A DNA stretch of 61,548 bases from Gammaproteobacteria bacterium RIFOXYD12_FULL_61_37 (GCA_001801995.1 MGZB01000003.1:1-61548); one strand, 5' to 3'. Shown: positions 18,932 to 28,081, counted from the stretch's first letter. Notes: generated by a model not told the origin, from the sequence alone. Program-made: numbers and translations.

Positions 18932-19534
18932 ATGAGTTACGAAAAGTTCATTTTCTACGTCTTTGCCGCCCTGCTGGTCTTTTCCGCCAGCATGGTGATC
19001 GTCCGGCGCAATCCGGTCCATTCGGCCCTGTTCCTGGTGTTCGCCTTCTTCAACTCGGCGGTGCTCTGGATGCTGCTGGAGGCGGAGTTCCTGGCCATCA
19101 CCCTGGTGCTGGTCTATGTGGGCGCGGTAATGGTGCTCTTCCTCTTCGTCATCATGATGCTCGATATCGAGCTGGCCGCGATCCGTGCCGGGTTCGTGCG
19201 CTACATGGGGGTTGGCGCCCTGATCGCCCTGGCGATGCTGGTCGAGTTGGCCATGGTGGTCGGCCCCGCCCGTTTCGGCCTGGATAAGTTTGCCAAGCCC
19301 AGCCCCATGGCGGCCAATGCCCTGCCCAATACCGAGGCTATCGGCGAGCAGCTATACACGGTCTATGTGTACCCCTTTGAGATCGCCGCCGTGATTCTGC
19401 TGGTGGGGATCGTCGCGGCGATCGGCCTGACCCTGCGCCGCCGTCCTGAGAAGAAGACCCAGAATATCTCTGAACAGGTGCGGGTGAAGCGCGCCGACCG
19501 GGTGCGTCTGGTCAAAATGGACGCGGAGCACTAA
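18932..19534 (+). CDS. nuoJ: NADH-quinone oxidoreductase subunit J
   Basis: NuoJ is a membrane subunit of complex I with five predicted transmembrane segments in 200 residues. The conserved stretch [28 protein letters not shown] contains the helix with the bulge implicated in coupling. The hydrophilic C-terminus (about 165-200) is basic. It lies 13 bases after nuoI. Confidence 0.96.
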   Translation: MSYEKFIFYVFAALLVFSASMVIVRRNPVHSALFLVFAFFNSAVLWMLLEAEFLAITLVLVYVGAVMVLFLFVIMMLDIELAAIRAGFVRYMGVGALIALAMLVELAMVVGPARFGLDKFAKPSPMAANALPNTEAIGEQLYTVYVYPFEIAAVILLVGIVAAIGLTLRRRPEKKTQNISEQVRVKRADRVRLVKMDAEH

Positions 19535-19545
19535 CGGGAGCCCCT

Positions 19546-19851
19546 ATGATTGCCTTATCCGATTATCTGATGGTTGGCGCCATTCTCTTTTCGCTGAGTG
19601 TCGCCGGTATCTTCCTCAACCGGAAGAATCTGTTGATTCTGCTCATGTGCGTCGAGCTGATGCTGCTGGCGGTCAACATGAACTTCATTGCCTTCTCGCA
19701 CTTTAACGGCGATTTGGCGGGGCAGATCTTTGTCTTTTTTATCCTGACCGTGGCCGCTGCCGAGGCTGCCATCGGACTGGCGATCCTGGTGGTGCTCTTC
19801 CGTAACCGGCGCACCATCGATGTCGAAGAACTCGACACCTTGAAGGGCTGA
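19546..19851 (+). CDS. nuoK: NADH-quinone oxidoreductase subunit K
   Basis: NuoK is a 101-residue subunit with three transmembrane helices, homologous to MrpC. The conserved intramembrane glutamates are in [15 protein letters not shown] and in [13 protein letters not shown]. It lies 11 bases after nuoJ in the operon. Confidence 0.97.
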   Translation: MIALSDYLMVGAILFSLSVAGIFLNRKNLLILLMCVELMLLAVNMNFIAFSHFNGDLAGQIFVFFILTVAAAEAAIGLAILVVLFRNRRTIDVEELDTLKG

Positions 19852-19861
19852 GGGGGGAACA

Positions 19862-21814
19862 GTGGAACACATCTACCTTGCCATCGTTCTCGCGCCGCTC
19901 CTGGGCGCTATCGTCGCCGGCCTCTTCCGCAACCAGATCGGCCGTACCGGCGCGCACTGGGCTGCCATCCTGGGTGTGGCCGCCTCCTGCCTGCTTTCGC
20001 TCTATGTCCTGAAGTTGTTTATCTACGACGGCGAGCAGCTCTACAACAAGGCCCTCTATACCTGGATGGTCAGCGACGGCATCCGCTTCGAGGTCGGATT
20101 CCTCATCGATAAGCTGACCGTGATGATGATGTCCGTGGTGACCTTCGTCTCCCTCATGGTGCATATCTACACCATCGGCTACATGGCCCACGAGGAGGGA
20201 TACCAGCGCTTTTTCAGCTACATCGCGCTCTTCACCTTTGCCATGCTGATGCTGGTCATGTCCAACAACTTCCTCCAGCTCTTTTTCGGCTGGGAGGCGG
20301 TGGGCCTGGTCTCCTACCTGCTGATCGGCTTCTACTTCAAGCGCGAATCGGCCATCTTCGCCAACCTCAAGGCGTTTTTGGTCAACAGGGTAGGGGACTT
20401 CGGCTTTATCCTGGGCATCGCCGCCATCGCCATGTTTTTCAACAGCCTGGATTACGCCGAGGTCTTCGGCAAGGCCCCTGAATTGAAGGACGCGACCATT
20501 CAGGTTTGGGGCAGCACCCCCTGGTCCTTGATGACGGTCGTCTGCATCCTGTTGTTCATCGGCGCCATGGGCAAATCGGCCCAGGTGCCCCTGCATGTGT
20601 GGCTGCCGGATTCCATGGAAGGCCCGACCCCGATCTCCGCCCTGATCCATGCCGCCACCATGGTGACCGCCGGCATCTTCATGGTTGCCCGCATGTCGCC
20701 GCTCTATGAGCTGTCGGAGACGGCGCTCAGCTTCGTGCTGATCATCGGCGCCACCACCGCCTTCTTCACCGGTCTGATCGGCATCGTCCAGAACGACATC
20801 AAGCGGGTGGTGGCCTATTCGACCCTCTCCCAGCTCGGCTACATGATCGCCGCTTTGGGGGTTTCGGCCTATGCCGCCGGGTTGTTTCATTTAATGACCC
20901 ATGCCTTCTTCAAGGCGTTGCTATTTTTAGCCGCAGGTTCCGTCATCATGGGCATGCACCATGACCAGGACATCCGCAACATGGGCGGGGTGCGCAAGTA
21001 CATGCCCATCACCTGGATCACTGCGTTGCTGGGTTCACTGGCGCTGATCGGCTTCCCCGGTTTCTCCGGCTTCTTCTCCAAGGACGCCATCATCGGCGCC
21101 ATTCACCATTCCGACATTTTCGGGGCGGGCTACGCCTCCGTCCTGGTGACCGCCGGTGTCTTCGTCACGGCCCTTTACAGCTTCCGCATGTTCTTCCTGG
21201 TGTTCCATGGCGAGGGTCCGCGCGACGATCACGCCAAGCATCACCTGCATGAGTCGCCCTGGGTGGTGACGCTGCCGCTGATCCTGCTGGCAATCCCCTC
21301 GGTGGTGATCGGCTGGATGACCATTCAACCCATGCTGTTCGGCGACTGGTTCACGGGGGTGCTGACCGTGCTGCCCGAGCACGACGCCCTGGGCGAAGTC
21401 GGCAAGCACTATCACGGCCAGATCGGCTTCATCGAGCACGGCATGCTGGAACTGCCCTTCTGGCTGGCGATGGGCGGGCTCTTCGTGGCCTGGTTCATCT
21501 ACATGAAGAAACCCGCTCTGGCGCTCGAAATCCGTACCCGGTTCGACTGGTTCTACCATGTCCTCGATATGAAGTATTGGTTCGACGAGGTCTATCAGAT
21601 CATCTTCGCCAAGGGCAGCCGCGCGCTGGGCGGCTTTCTCTCCGAGGTCGGCGACCGCTTCCTGATCGACGGCTTGATTGTCAACGGCTCGGCCAAGGTA
21701 GTGGATTCCGTCGCCCATCGGGTGCGGCGTCTCCAAACCGGCTATCTCTATCACTATGCGATCGCGATGATCCTCGGCCTGCTGTTGCTGCTGAGTATCT
21801 TCGTGGTCGCCTGA
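19862..21814 (+). CDS. nuoL: NADH-quinone oxidoreductase subunit L (GTG start)
   Basis: NuoL is the distal antiporter-like proton-pumping subunit with the long lateral helix. The 650-residue protein has the core signature GWEAVGLVSYLLIGFY, the lysine helix around QVPLHVWLPDSMEGPTPISALIHAATMVTAG, and a C-terminal extension forming the traverse helix and last membrane segment. The start is GTG after a G-rich ribosome-binding stretch (GAGGGGGG). Confidence 0.97.
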   Translation: MEHIYLAIVLAPLLGAIVAGLFRNQIGRTGAHWAAILGVAASCLLSLYVLKLFIYDGEQLYNKALYTWMVSDGIRFEVGFLIDKLTVMMMSVVTFVSLMVHIYTIGYMAHEEGYQRFFSYIALFTFAMLMLVMSNNFLQLFFGWEAVGLVSYLLIGFYFKRESAIFANLKAFLVNRVGDFGFILGIAAIAMFFNSLDYAEVFGKAPELKDATIQVWGSTPWSLMTVVCILLFIGAMGKSAQVPLHVWLPDSMEGPTPISALIHAATMVTAGIFMVARMSPLYELSETALSFVLIIGATTAFFTGLIGIVQNDIKRVVAYSTLSQLGYMIAALGVSAYAAGLFHLMTHAFFKALLFLAAGSVIMGMHHDQDIRNMGGVRKYMPITWITALLGSLALIGFPGFSGFFSKDAIIGAIHHSDIFGAGYASVLVTAGVFVTALYSFRMFFLVFHGEGPRDDHAKHHLHESPWVVTLPLILLAIPSVVIGWMTIQPMLFGDWFTGVLTVLPEHDALGEVGKHYHGQIGFIEHGMLELPFWLAMGGLFVAWFIYMKKPALALEIRTRFDWFYHVLDMKYWFDEVYQIIFAKGSRALGGFLSEVGDRFLIDGLIVNGSAKVVDSVAHRVRRLQTGYLYHYAIAMILGLLLLLSIFVVA

Positions 21815-21841
21815 CGTTGTGTTTATAAGGTAGGACGTGGC

Positions 21842-23356
21842 ATGAGTGCAGATTGGCCCATTCTCAGCCTGACCATCTGGTTGCCCATCATCGGCGGGAT
21901 GCTGGTGCTTGCCGGCGGCGACAAGGCGCCCAACATCACCCGTTGGCTGGCGGTGCTGGTGTCCGTGGCGACTTTCCTGGTGAGCTTGTCCCTTTGGAGC
22001 GGTTTCGATCCCTCGACGGCGCAGATGCAGTTCGTGGAACGCGCGCCCTGGATCGAGATGTTCCGCATCGAGTATTACCTGGGCGTCGATGGCATCTCCA
22101 TGCCGCTGATCCTGTTGACCACCTTCATCACCATCCTGGTGATCATCGCCGGTTGGGAAGTGATCCAGTTCAAGCCCTCCCAGTACATGGCCGCCTTCCT
22201 GGTCATGGAAGGGGTGATGGTCGGCGTCTTCAGCGCCCTGGACGCCATGCTGTTCTACGTCTTCTGGGAAGCGATGCTGATCCCCATGTTCCTCATCATC
22301 GGGATCTGGGGCGGGCCGAACCGGGTCTATGCGACCATCAAGTTCTTTCTTTATACCTTCCTCGGCTCCGTCTTCATGCTGGTCGCCTTGATCTACATGT
22401 ATTTCAAGTCCGGCAACATGGAGATCCTCGGCTTCCACGGCCTGAAACTCGACCTGACCGAGCAGGTTCTGATCTTCATCGCCTTCCTGCTGGCCTTCGC
22501 GGTCAAGGTCCCCATGTGGCCGGTGCATACCTGGCTGCCGGATGCCCACGTCGAGGCGCCCACCGGCGGCTCCGTGATCCTGGCGGCCATCATGCTGAAG
22601 ATCGGCGGCTACGGCTTCCTGCGTTTCAGCCTGCCCATCACCCCGGACGCCAGCAACGAACTGGACGGGATGATCATCGCCATGTCGCTGATCGCCGTCG
22701 TCTACATCGGTTTCGTGGCGCTGGTGCAGCAGGACATGAAGAAACTGATCGCCTATTCGTCCATCGCCCACATGGGTTTTGTCACCCTCGGCTTCTTCAT
22801 CGTCTTCATCATCATGGGCCGCGCCGATGTCACCGGCGGCGCCGTGCTGGGCATTGAAGGCGGCATGGTGCAGATGATCTCCCACGGCTTTATTTCAGCC
22901 GCCATGTTCCTCTGTGTCGGCGTGCTCTACGACCGCGTCCATAGCCGCATGATCAAGGACTACGGCGGTGTCGTGAACACCATGCCCTGGTTTGCCGCCT
23001 TCATGGTCTTCTTTGCCATGTCCAATGCCGGTCTGCCGGGCACCTCCGGATTTGTCGGCGAATTCATGGTGATCCTCGCCAGCTTCCGCGCCGATTTCTG
23101 GTTTGCCTTCCTGGCGGCCACCACCCTGATCGTCGGCGCGGCTTATACCCTTTGGATGGTCAAGCGCGTGGTATTCGGTGATGTGGCCAACCATCATGTT
23201 GCCGAACTGGAAGATATCACCAAGCGCGAGGTGCTGGTGCTGGGTTCGCTGGCCGTCGCCGTGCTGGTGCTCGGTCTCTGGCCGGCCCCCCTGGTCGAGG
23301 TGATGGACGCGACCGTCCGTAACCTGCTGGCGCATGTGGCCGTTTCCAAGCTTTGA
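21842..23356 (+). CDS. nuoM: NADH-quinone oxidoreductase subunit M
   Basis: NuoM is the middle antiporter-like subunit of the complex I membrane arm, with about 14 transmembrane segments in 504 residues. Key motifs are FYVFWEAMLIPMFLIIGIWG with the coupling glutamate, VKVPMWPVHTWLPDAHVEAP with the pump lysine region, and KKLIAYSSIAHMGF. It starts 27 bases after nuoL. Confidence 0.97.
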   Translation: MSADWPILSLTIWLPIIGGMLVLAGGDKAPNITRWLAVLVSVATFLVSLSLWSGFDPSTAQMQFVERAPWIEMFRIEYYLGVDGISMPLILLTTFITILVIIAGWEVIQFKPSQYMAAFLVMEGVMVGVFSALDAMLFYVFWEAMLIPMFLIIGIWGGPNRVYATIKFFLYTFLGSVFMLVALIYMYFKSGNMEILGFHGLKLDLTEQVLIFIAFLLAFAVKVPMWPVHTWLPDAHVEAPTGGSVILAAIMLKIGGYGFLRFSLPITPDASNELDGMIIAMSLIAVVYIGFVALVQQDMKKLIAYSSIAHMGFVTLGFFIVFIIMGRADVTGGAVLGIEGGMVQMISHGFISAAMFLCVGVLYDRVHSRMIKDYGGVVNTMPWFAAFMVFFAMSNAGLPGTSGFVGEFMVILASFRADFWFAFLAATTLIVGAAYTLWMVKRVVFGDVANHHVAELEDITKREVLVLGSLAVAVLVLGLWPAPLVEVMDATVRNLLAHVAVSKL

Positions 23357-23375
23357 TTTCGGGTAGACAACGCCA

Positions 23376-24806
23376 ATGAATTTCGATACCACGACCCTGA
23401 TTCCGGTTCTCCCCGAGATCTACCTGCTGACACTGGCGTCGGTGGTGCTGCTGGTCGACATCATGCTCCGCGACGATCAGCGTCTCCTGACCTATATCCT
23501 GGCCCAAGCGGGTCTGGCGGCGGGTCTGCTCCTGCTGCTGGTCCTGCCGGGCGAAGGCAAGACGGTGGTCTTCAGCGGCCACTATGTCCGTGACGCCATG
23601 GGTGATGTGTTGAAGATCGCCCTTTTTGTAACCGCCATCGGCGCATTCCTTTACAGCAAGGACTACCTGCGGGCCCGCAAGCTGTTCAAGGGCGAGTTCT
23701 ACGTGCTGGGTCTGCTGGCGCTGCTCGGGATGTCGGTCATGATCTCGGCCAACAGCTTCCTCTCCCTCTACCTGGGTCTGGAACTGCTGGCGCTCTCCCT
23801 TTATGCCATGGTGGCCTTTGACCGCGATTCCCCCGCCGGCTCCGAGGCGGCCATGAAGTATTTCATCCTGGGGGCCGTGGCCTCCGGCATGCTGCTCTAT
23901 GGCATCTCCATGATCTACGGCGCCACCGGATCCCTGATCTTCGGCGAGGTGAGCAAAGGCGTCGCCACGGCGGATCGCCTGGTATTGGTCTTCGGCCTGG
24001 TCTTCGTGGTGATCGGTCTCGCCTTCAAGCTGGGCGCCGTGCCTTTTCATATGTGGGTGCCCGATGTGTACGAAGGTTCGCCCACGGCGACCACCCTTTT
24101 CATCGGCAGCATCCCCAAGATTGCCGCCTTCGCTATGGCCATGCGGTTGCTGGTGGACGGCCTCGGCGGGCTGCACGAGGATTGGCAGGGGATGCTGATC
24201 ATCCTGGCCGTGCTGTCCATGGCGGTGGGTAATGTCTTCGCCCTGGCTCAGGGCAACATCAAGCGTATGCTGGCCTACTCGACCATCTCCCATGTCGGTT
24301 TCCTGATGCTGGGCGTCCTCTCCGGGACCCAGGCGGGATACAGCTCCTCCATGTTCTACGCCATTGTCTATGCCATCATGGCCCTCGGCGCCTTCGGTAT
24401 TGTCATCCTGTTGAGCCGGGAAGGGTTCGAGGCCGACAAGCTGGCCGATCTCAAGGGCCTCAATCAGCGCAGCCCCTGGTTCGCCGCCATGATGATGCTG
24501 CTCATGTTTTCCATGGCAGGTGTGCCTCCCACCGTCGGCTTCTTCGCCAAGCTCTTCGTCTTGCAGGCCGTCGTGGGCGTGAGCCTGACCTGGCTTGCCC
24601 TGGTCGCCGTCTTCTTCTCCATCATCGGCGCCTTCTACTATCTGCGTATCGTCAAGCTGATGTACTTCGACAAGCCGGATACCGATGTGGCCCTGGAAGC
24701 GGGCTGGGACGCCAAGCTCGGCCTCTCTCTGAACGGCCTCGCCATACTCTATTTCGGGATGTTCCCTGCGTCCTTGCTCTCGGTCTGCCAGGTGGCCTTC
24801 GGCTGA
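23376..24806 (+). CDS. nuoN: NADH-quinone oxidoreductase subunit N
   Basis: NuoN is the proximal antiporter-like subunit of complex I. The 476-residue protein has about 14 transmembrane segments and the signatures LYLGLELLALSLYAMVAF, KLGAVPFHMWVPDVYEGSP and NIKRMLAYSTISHVGF. It is the last gene of the operon. No T-tailed terminator follows; an imperfect hairpin without a T run lies at 24836-24865. Confidence 0.97.
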   Translation: MNFDTTTLIPVLPEIYLLTLASVVLLVDIMLRDDQRLLTYILAQAGLAAGLLLLLVLPGEGKTVVFSGHYVRDAMGDVLKIALFVTAIGAFLYSKDYLRARKLFKGEFYVLGLLALLGMSVMISANSFLSLYLGLELLALSLYAMVAFDRDSPAGSEAAMKYFILGAVASGMLLYGISMIYGATGSLIFGEVSKGVATADRLVLVFGLVFVVIGLAFKLGAVPFHMWVPDVYEGSPTATTLFIGSIPKIAAFAMAMRLLVDGLGGLHEDWQGMLIILAVLSMAVGNVFALAQGNIKRMLAYSTISHVGFLMLGVLSGTQAGYSSSMFYAIVYAIMALGAFGIVILLSREGFEADKLADLKGLNQRSPWFAAMMMLLMFSMAGVPPTVGFFAKLFVLQAVVGVSLTWLALVAVFFSIIGAFYYLRIVKLMYFDKPDTDVALEAGWDAKLGLSLNGLAILYFGMFPASLLSVCQVAFG

Positions 24807-25146
24807 TTCTTCCGAGCCACGAATCGATGAGGACAGATTCGATTGGTATTGAGACCAATCGAGTCCGACCCTATCGATTCCCCAGCCAGCCGCCCCAAAA
24901 TCCGTCGGGCGGCATCTGTTTGGACTGCTCTCAATCTGGGCCATCGAGCCTCTTGTCGGAAATTGCTGATTTCATGGCTCAGGGTTGAAAGGCACCGATC
25001 CTCCGTGGATGATGGGGCTCGGAGCCTGGGCTGGTTGAATGTTGAGAGATGACTTTAACCCTCATCCGGGAAATTTTAGGCGTGGTAATGGGATGGCCGG
25101 CAAATAAATGTACACAATATCATTGAGTTACGTTGTTGCTGTTCGA
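24807..25146. other. Gene-poor spacer between nuoN and the integron array
   Basis: No convincing gene is present. A 12-bp imperfect hairpin based on GATTGGT/ACCAATC (24836-24865) may help end the nuo transcript, but it has no T run. I looked here for a tyrosine-recombinase integrase, which normally sits beside the first cassette, and saw none on either strand. Confidence 0.6.
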
Positions 25147-25151
25147 TTTAG

Positions 25152-25196
25152 GCGGCAGCGTGTGTCGGGCGCTGTGCCGTCTAATTCACGTTAGGC
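25152..25196 (+). other. Partial attC or attI-like site at the left edge of the array
   Basis: GTTAGGC (25190-25196) is preceded by a bulged hairpin formed by CGGCAGCG (25153-25160) and CGCTGTGCCG (25170-25179). A left core of the RYYYAAC type is not recognisable, so this is either a decayed attC or the attI-side junction of the first cassette. Confidence 0.5.
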
Positions 25197-25206
25197 CCCA
25201 ATCGCA

Positions 25207-25569
25207 ATGAAGAACCCCTCCAAACTGAGCCATTCATTTTCCGGCGCTCTTCGCACGTTTAGCTACTGGGTCGCCACTGGCTCAGTAGGTCATCCGCTGC
25301 TCGAAGGAATCGAGTACCGCCAAACAATGCTGGAAGAGCCAAGTCTCATGGAAATGGCGTATGCCATTTTCGCCAACGTCATTGAGTTCGATGAGCAAGG
25401 GGAACCAATCAATGCCAAGTACGCGGAGCGTCGGGCTGCGCAGTACATCCGGAGCTACTGCGATCCAGAATATGTTGTCACGCCACCATTTGAAGCTTGG
25501 GAGCAAGAGCTATATGGGCCACCGCCAAGAAAAGACCCCAAGCCCTGGCCCGAGGTCGGAGCGGCCTAA
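25207..25569 (+). CDS. Cassette protein of unknown function (120 aa)
   Basis: This is the first cassette gene, 11 bases after the recombination point. The 120-residue soluble protein begins MKNPSKLSHSFSGALRTFSYWV and has GHPLLEGIEYRQTML and a Pro-rich C-terminus (GPPPRKDPKPWPE). I recognise no catalytic motif, signal peptide or membrane segment. Its TAA stop lies inside the left core of the following attC (25564-25570), a typical cassette feature. Proteins of this look occur in integron cassettes, but no function is known to me. Confidence 0.75.
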   Translation: MKNPSKLSHSFSGALRTFSYWVATGSVGHPLLEGIEYRQTMLEEPSLMEMAYAIFANVIEFDEQGEPINAKYAERRAAQYIRSYCDPEYVVTPPFEAWEQELYGPPPRKDPKPWPEVGAA

Positions 25570-25623
25570 CCCTTCCTTCAAGCGGACCCGCCTACGGCGG
25601 TCCGCTTAAGTCAAACGTTAGGC
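25564..25623 (+). other. attC site 1 (60 bp)
   Basis: GCCTAAC (25564-25570) and GTTAGGC (25617-25623) bracket an imperfect palindrome whose stem is GCGGAC/GTCCGC. The size and core sequences are those of a standard short attC. The recombination point is after the G of GTTAGGC. Confidence 0.95.
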
Positions 25624-25648
25624 AACACAACTTTGAAAGGAATGGATT

Positions 25649-25864
25649 ATGAATGCTGCACTGAGATGGATTATTGCTGTTGTAGGCTGGTTGTTTCTTC
25701 TCATCGTGTATGGCGTTTGGAAAGATGTTGAAAAACATACCGGCGGCGGATTCATAACCGGTTTTTTAAGAGGCGCAATCGTTTTCGGGGGTGCTTACTA
25801 TCTTTACAAGTGGGCAAAAAATGAGAGCAGCCAAGCAAAGCAAAAAAATAGCGAAAAAGAATAA
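25649..25864 (+). CDS. Small cassette membrane protein (71 aa)
   Basis: This 71-residue protein has two hydrophobic segments (about residues 5-24 and 36-54) and a basic, Lys/Gln-rich C-terminus ending KQKNSEKE. A good ribosome-binding site (AAAGGA, 25636-25641) precedes the ATG. It shares one cassette with the secreted protein that starts 14 bases downstream. No family is recognised; the most that can be said is a small inner-membrane protein. Confidence 0.7.
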   Translation: MNAALRWIIAVVGWLFLLIVYGVWKDVEKHTGGGFITGFLRGAIVFGGAYYLYKWAKNESSQAKQKNSEKE

Positions 25865-25878
25865 GCTAACTTAAATCG

Positions 25879-26280
25879 GTGAAAGCAATGAAAAAGTATG
25901 CCCTTGCGGTACTGATTGCCATGCTCAGTAGCAATGCCGTGGCTGAATGGGTTCGAGTCGGCGAAAACAACAGGTCAATCGCCTATGCTGACACTGCAAT
26001 CCGTCGCTCAGGAGAAACCGCGACCTACTGGGTGCTGTTTGACTACAAAGCCGTTCAAGAATCTGCCCGCAGCGGCAGACGGTATTTGTCGGAAAAGTCA
26101 CAACGAGAAATTGATTGTCAATCCGAGCGTGATCGCGTGCTCTTTTTTACATGGCACTCATATCAAATGGGCAATGGCACTGTCGTCTACACCGGAAGCA
26201 AACCCACCGATTGGGAGCCGACAAGTTCGCCAGGAAGTTATGCAAATGCCTTTTGGAAGTTTGTCTGTATCAAAAAGTGA
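25879..26280 (+). CDS. Secreted surface-adhesin E-like protein (133 aa)
   Basis: The 133-residue protein has a signal peptide (MKAMKKYALAVLIAMLSSNAVA, cleavage near residue 22). The mature part resembles surface-adhesin protein E domains: W-x-R-V at the start, YADTAIRRSGETATYWVLFDYK in the middle, a conserved-looking EIDCQSERDR segment, and a final WKFVCIKK. The two cysteines could form a disulfide. It is the second gene of its cassette. The family occurs widely as small secreted proteins; an adhesin function is not shown by sequence. Confidence 0.7.
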   Translation: MKAMKKYALAVLIAMLSSNAVAEWVRVGENNRSIAYADTAIRRSGETATYWVLFDYKAVQESARSGRRYLSEKSQREIDCQSERDRVLFFTWHSYQMGNGTVVYTGSKPTDWEPTSSPGSYANAFWKFVCIKK

Positions 26281-26301
26281 GCGTTTTTGTGCAAGTGTCC
26301 A

Positions 26302-26365
26302 GCCTAACCCTGCATTCGAGAGGGACTGCGCAAAAGCGCGCAGCCCCTCAATTTGAACGTTAGGC
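26302..26365 (+). other. attC site 2 (64 bp)
   Basis: GCCTAAC (26302-26308) and GTTAGGC (26359-26365) bracket an imperfect palindrome (GAGGGGCTGCGC-type stem around CAAAAG). It closes the two-gene cassette. About 160 bases of non-coding sequence follow before the next gene. Confidence 0.95.
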
Positions 26366-26526
26366 CTCATAGGGCATCGACCGTAGTTGTCCAGCAAATA
26401 CCAAACTAGCCATCTGATACTGTACGGATTAACTCAAGTGCGAACTCTTCCTTGCGGCCGTAGCTTTCGTCCACCCAGAGCAGTGCCACTTCAATAGCTG
26501 CTCAGAACACACTCAGGAGAATACAA

Positions 26527-26838
26527 ATGTCAGACTCTTGGTACTCAAAGGCGCTGGGGGACGGGGTTGATGCCCATAGTCCTTCGACGCAAATCCAGGA
26601 TGCGTTTGACCCCGTCTACTTGGCGGCTGGCAAACCCGCAAACATGGCCGTGTTCTCGCGCTACGATCTGCGATCGAACGTCGTTACCGTCTACTTCACG
26701 CCGCCGGCCAAGACGCTTGCTTCAGCGTTTGGCGCAACCCCCTGTGAAAAGCCGTCGTATGAAAAAATTGGCCTGCTCGTGGGTGACCATAATGCATGGT
26801 ATACCTACTTTCCGGAACGAATGGCCGGGCGCGAATGA
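26527..26838 (+). CDS. Cassette protein with WYSK-LGDG N-terminus (103 aa)
   Basis: This 103-residue soluble protein begins MSDSWYSKALGDGVDA and includes MAVFSRYDLRSNVVTVYFTPPA and ATPCEKPSYEKIGLLVGD. A truncated relative with the start MTQWYSKDLGDGIDA lies at 43667-43739 on the other strand, also beside an attC, so this is a small family carried by cassettes in this genome. An AGGAG ribosome-binding site lies at 26516-26520. Function is unknown. The stop codon is immediately followed by attC site 3. Confidence 0.8.
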   Translation: MSDSWYSKALGDGVDAHSPSTQIQDAFDPVYLAAGKPANMAVFSRYDLRSNVVTVYFTPPAKTLASAFGATPCEKPSYEKIGLLVGDHNAWYTYFPERMAGRE

Positions 26839-26839
26839 G

Positions 26840-26953
26840 GCCTAACCATTCGCTCAACCGGACACATTGCGGCGTGCCGCCATTTGCCCCGCCATTTCAT
26901 TCTGGGTCAAATGCCGTCACACCACAATGTGCCGGTTAGCTCAAACGTTCGGC
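26840..26953 (+). other. attC site 3 (114 bp)
   Basis: GCCTAAC (26840-26846) and GTTCGGC (26947-26953) bracket a long imperfect palindrome whose outer stem pairs AACCGGACACATTG with CACAATGTGCCGGTT. The right core has C at the fourth position, an uncommon variant. Confidence 0.9.
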
Positions 26954-26986
26954 GTCTTCCCCCCTGTGCGTGACAGATTCCAGCAA

Positions 26987-27029
26987 TTGCTACCCATAGT
27001 CTGTCGCCTTATAGTCGTCAGTTACTGAC
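26987..27029 (+). promoter_or_regulatory. Promoter and palindromic operator of the restriction-modification cassette
   Basis: TTGCTA (26987-26992) and TATAGT (27010-27015) are spaced by 17 bases, giving a good sigma-70 promoter 45 bases before the controller gene. A perfect palindrome, GTCAGTTACTGAC (27017-27029), follows directly and resembles the C-boxes bound by restriction-modification controller proteins (GACT/AGTC-type half sites). Bound protein here would overlap the transcription start and so could control both the controller and endonuclease genes. Confidence 0.6.
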
Positions 27030-27059
27030 AATCTTGGCCTGATTAACTGGGGCTTCGGC

Positions 27060-27326
27060 ATGGTCAGAAAATCAAGCGACTCTCTACGCGCCGTACTCGC
27101 TGAGAACATCAAGGCTTTTCGTCGAGAAAAAGGTCTCTCTCAAGAGGAACTGGCCGAACTATGCGGATTGCACCGCACATACATTGGTTCGGTTGAGCGC
27201 CAAGAACGGAATGTCACACTCAGCACGCTTGAGGTCTTGGCCTCAGCTTTTGGTGTGACCGTTTCCGAGTTGCTTACCAAGCAGGAAAGCCCATCGAATG
27301 GCGAACAGATGGGAAGACTTGAGTGA
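27060..27326 (+). CDS. Restriction-modification controller protein, XRE-type HTH
   Basis: This 88-residue protein is an XRE-family DNA-binding protein of the C-protein type. Its helix-turn-helix spans about residues 23-45 (KGLSQEELAELCGLHRTYIG), followed by the helix of SVERQERNVTLSTLEVLASAF. C proteins delay endonuclease production until methylation is established. The gene overlaps the endonuclease start by four bases, the classical C-R arrangement, and has its own promoter with a palindromic operator. Confidence 0.88.
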   Translation: MVRKSSDSLRAVLAENIKAFRREKGLSQEELAELCGLHRTYIGSVERQERNVTLSTLEVLASAFGVTVSELLTKQESPSNGEQMGRLE

Positions 27327-28081
27327 GCATCTCAGAAACGGAAATTGGCGAAATCATTGAGGCGTTACGTCGCCTAACCCCAACACAACAGCAATGGGTC
27401 AAATCCGCTATCCATGCGTTCGGTGCTGCCTGCACATTCTGGCGCGCTTCCGATTCGGATGTAGTTACGGATGCGGTACTGGCTTCCCTTGGGGATCGGC
27501 TATTGAGTCACCACGCTGGGAGCCGTCAGGCCCTGAGCAAAGATCGATTCGAGTTTGCTTTGGAGTCGGCGCTTAATGAATCGGGCATCCCCGCCCAACT
27601 GGTCAAGAGCCGTACCAATCGCGGCCATGACATAAACATTCGCGGTGTTTCTGTGAGCCTCAAGACCGAGGCAGCGGCAACCATCAAAGACGATTCGATC
27701 CACGTCAGCAAGTGGATGGAGCTTGGCCGGGGTGAATGGAAACTGCCGCTACTACGCGACCTATTCATCGAGCACATGCAAAGCTACGACCGCGTTTTCA
27801 CGCTGCGCTGCTTGAAAGATGCCGGCGTGAAGGTCCGCTATGAACTCGTCGAAATCCCCAAGGCGCTGTTGCTTGAGGCTGCACACTGCGAACTGGAGGT
27901 ATGCGCCAAAAGCAAGCAGAGCCCACAGCCGGGCTACGGCTACGTCAAGGATACGGCGGGGCTACTCAAGTACTCGCTGTACTTCGATGGCGGCACCGAA
28001 CGCAAACTCCAGATCAAGCACATGCGGAAAGACCTCTGCAAGGTGCATGCGACTTGGGTCTTTGGTTCAACGTCCGCGTAA
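27323..28081 (+). CDS. Type II restriction endonuclease, SmaI-like
   Basis: This 252-residue protein follows the controller gene with a four-base overlap; GTG is the start codon. From memory of the SmaI endonuclease (about 247 residues) several segments agree closely: RTNRGHDINI, SIHVSKWMELGRGEW, LVEIPKALLLEA, KQSPQPGYGYV and LYFDGGTERKLQIKHM. SmaI cuts CCCGGG in the middle, so the same specificity is likely but not proven. D-I-N-I followed by SLKTE could be the catalytic core. The 3' end overlaps the convergent methyltransferase gene by 15 bases. Confidence 0.82.
   Translation: MSISETEIGEIIEALRRLTPTQQQWVKSAIHAFGAACTFWRASDSDVVTDAVLASLGDRLLSHHAGSRQALSKDRFEFALESALNESGIPAQLVKSRTNRGHDINIRGVSVSLKTEAAATIKDDSIHVSKWMELGRGEWKLPLLRDLFIEHMQSYDRVFTLRCLKDAGVKVRYELVEIPKALLLEAAHCELEVCAKSKQSPQPGYGYVKDTAGLLKYSLYFDGGTERKLQIKHMRKDLCKVHATWVFGSTSA

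Noticed and set aside
21035..24944. Long minus-strand frames opposite nuoL, nuoM and nuoN, rich in His, Asp and Gln
   Set aside because: These compositions are the usual antisense of hydrophobic membrane proteins.
24807..25206. Search for an integron integrase gene next to the first cassette
   Set aside because: No frame with tyrosine-recombinase motifs was found on either strand; the array is called without an integrase.
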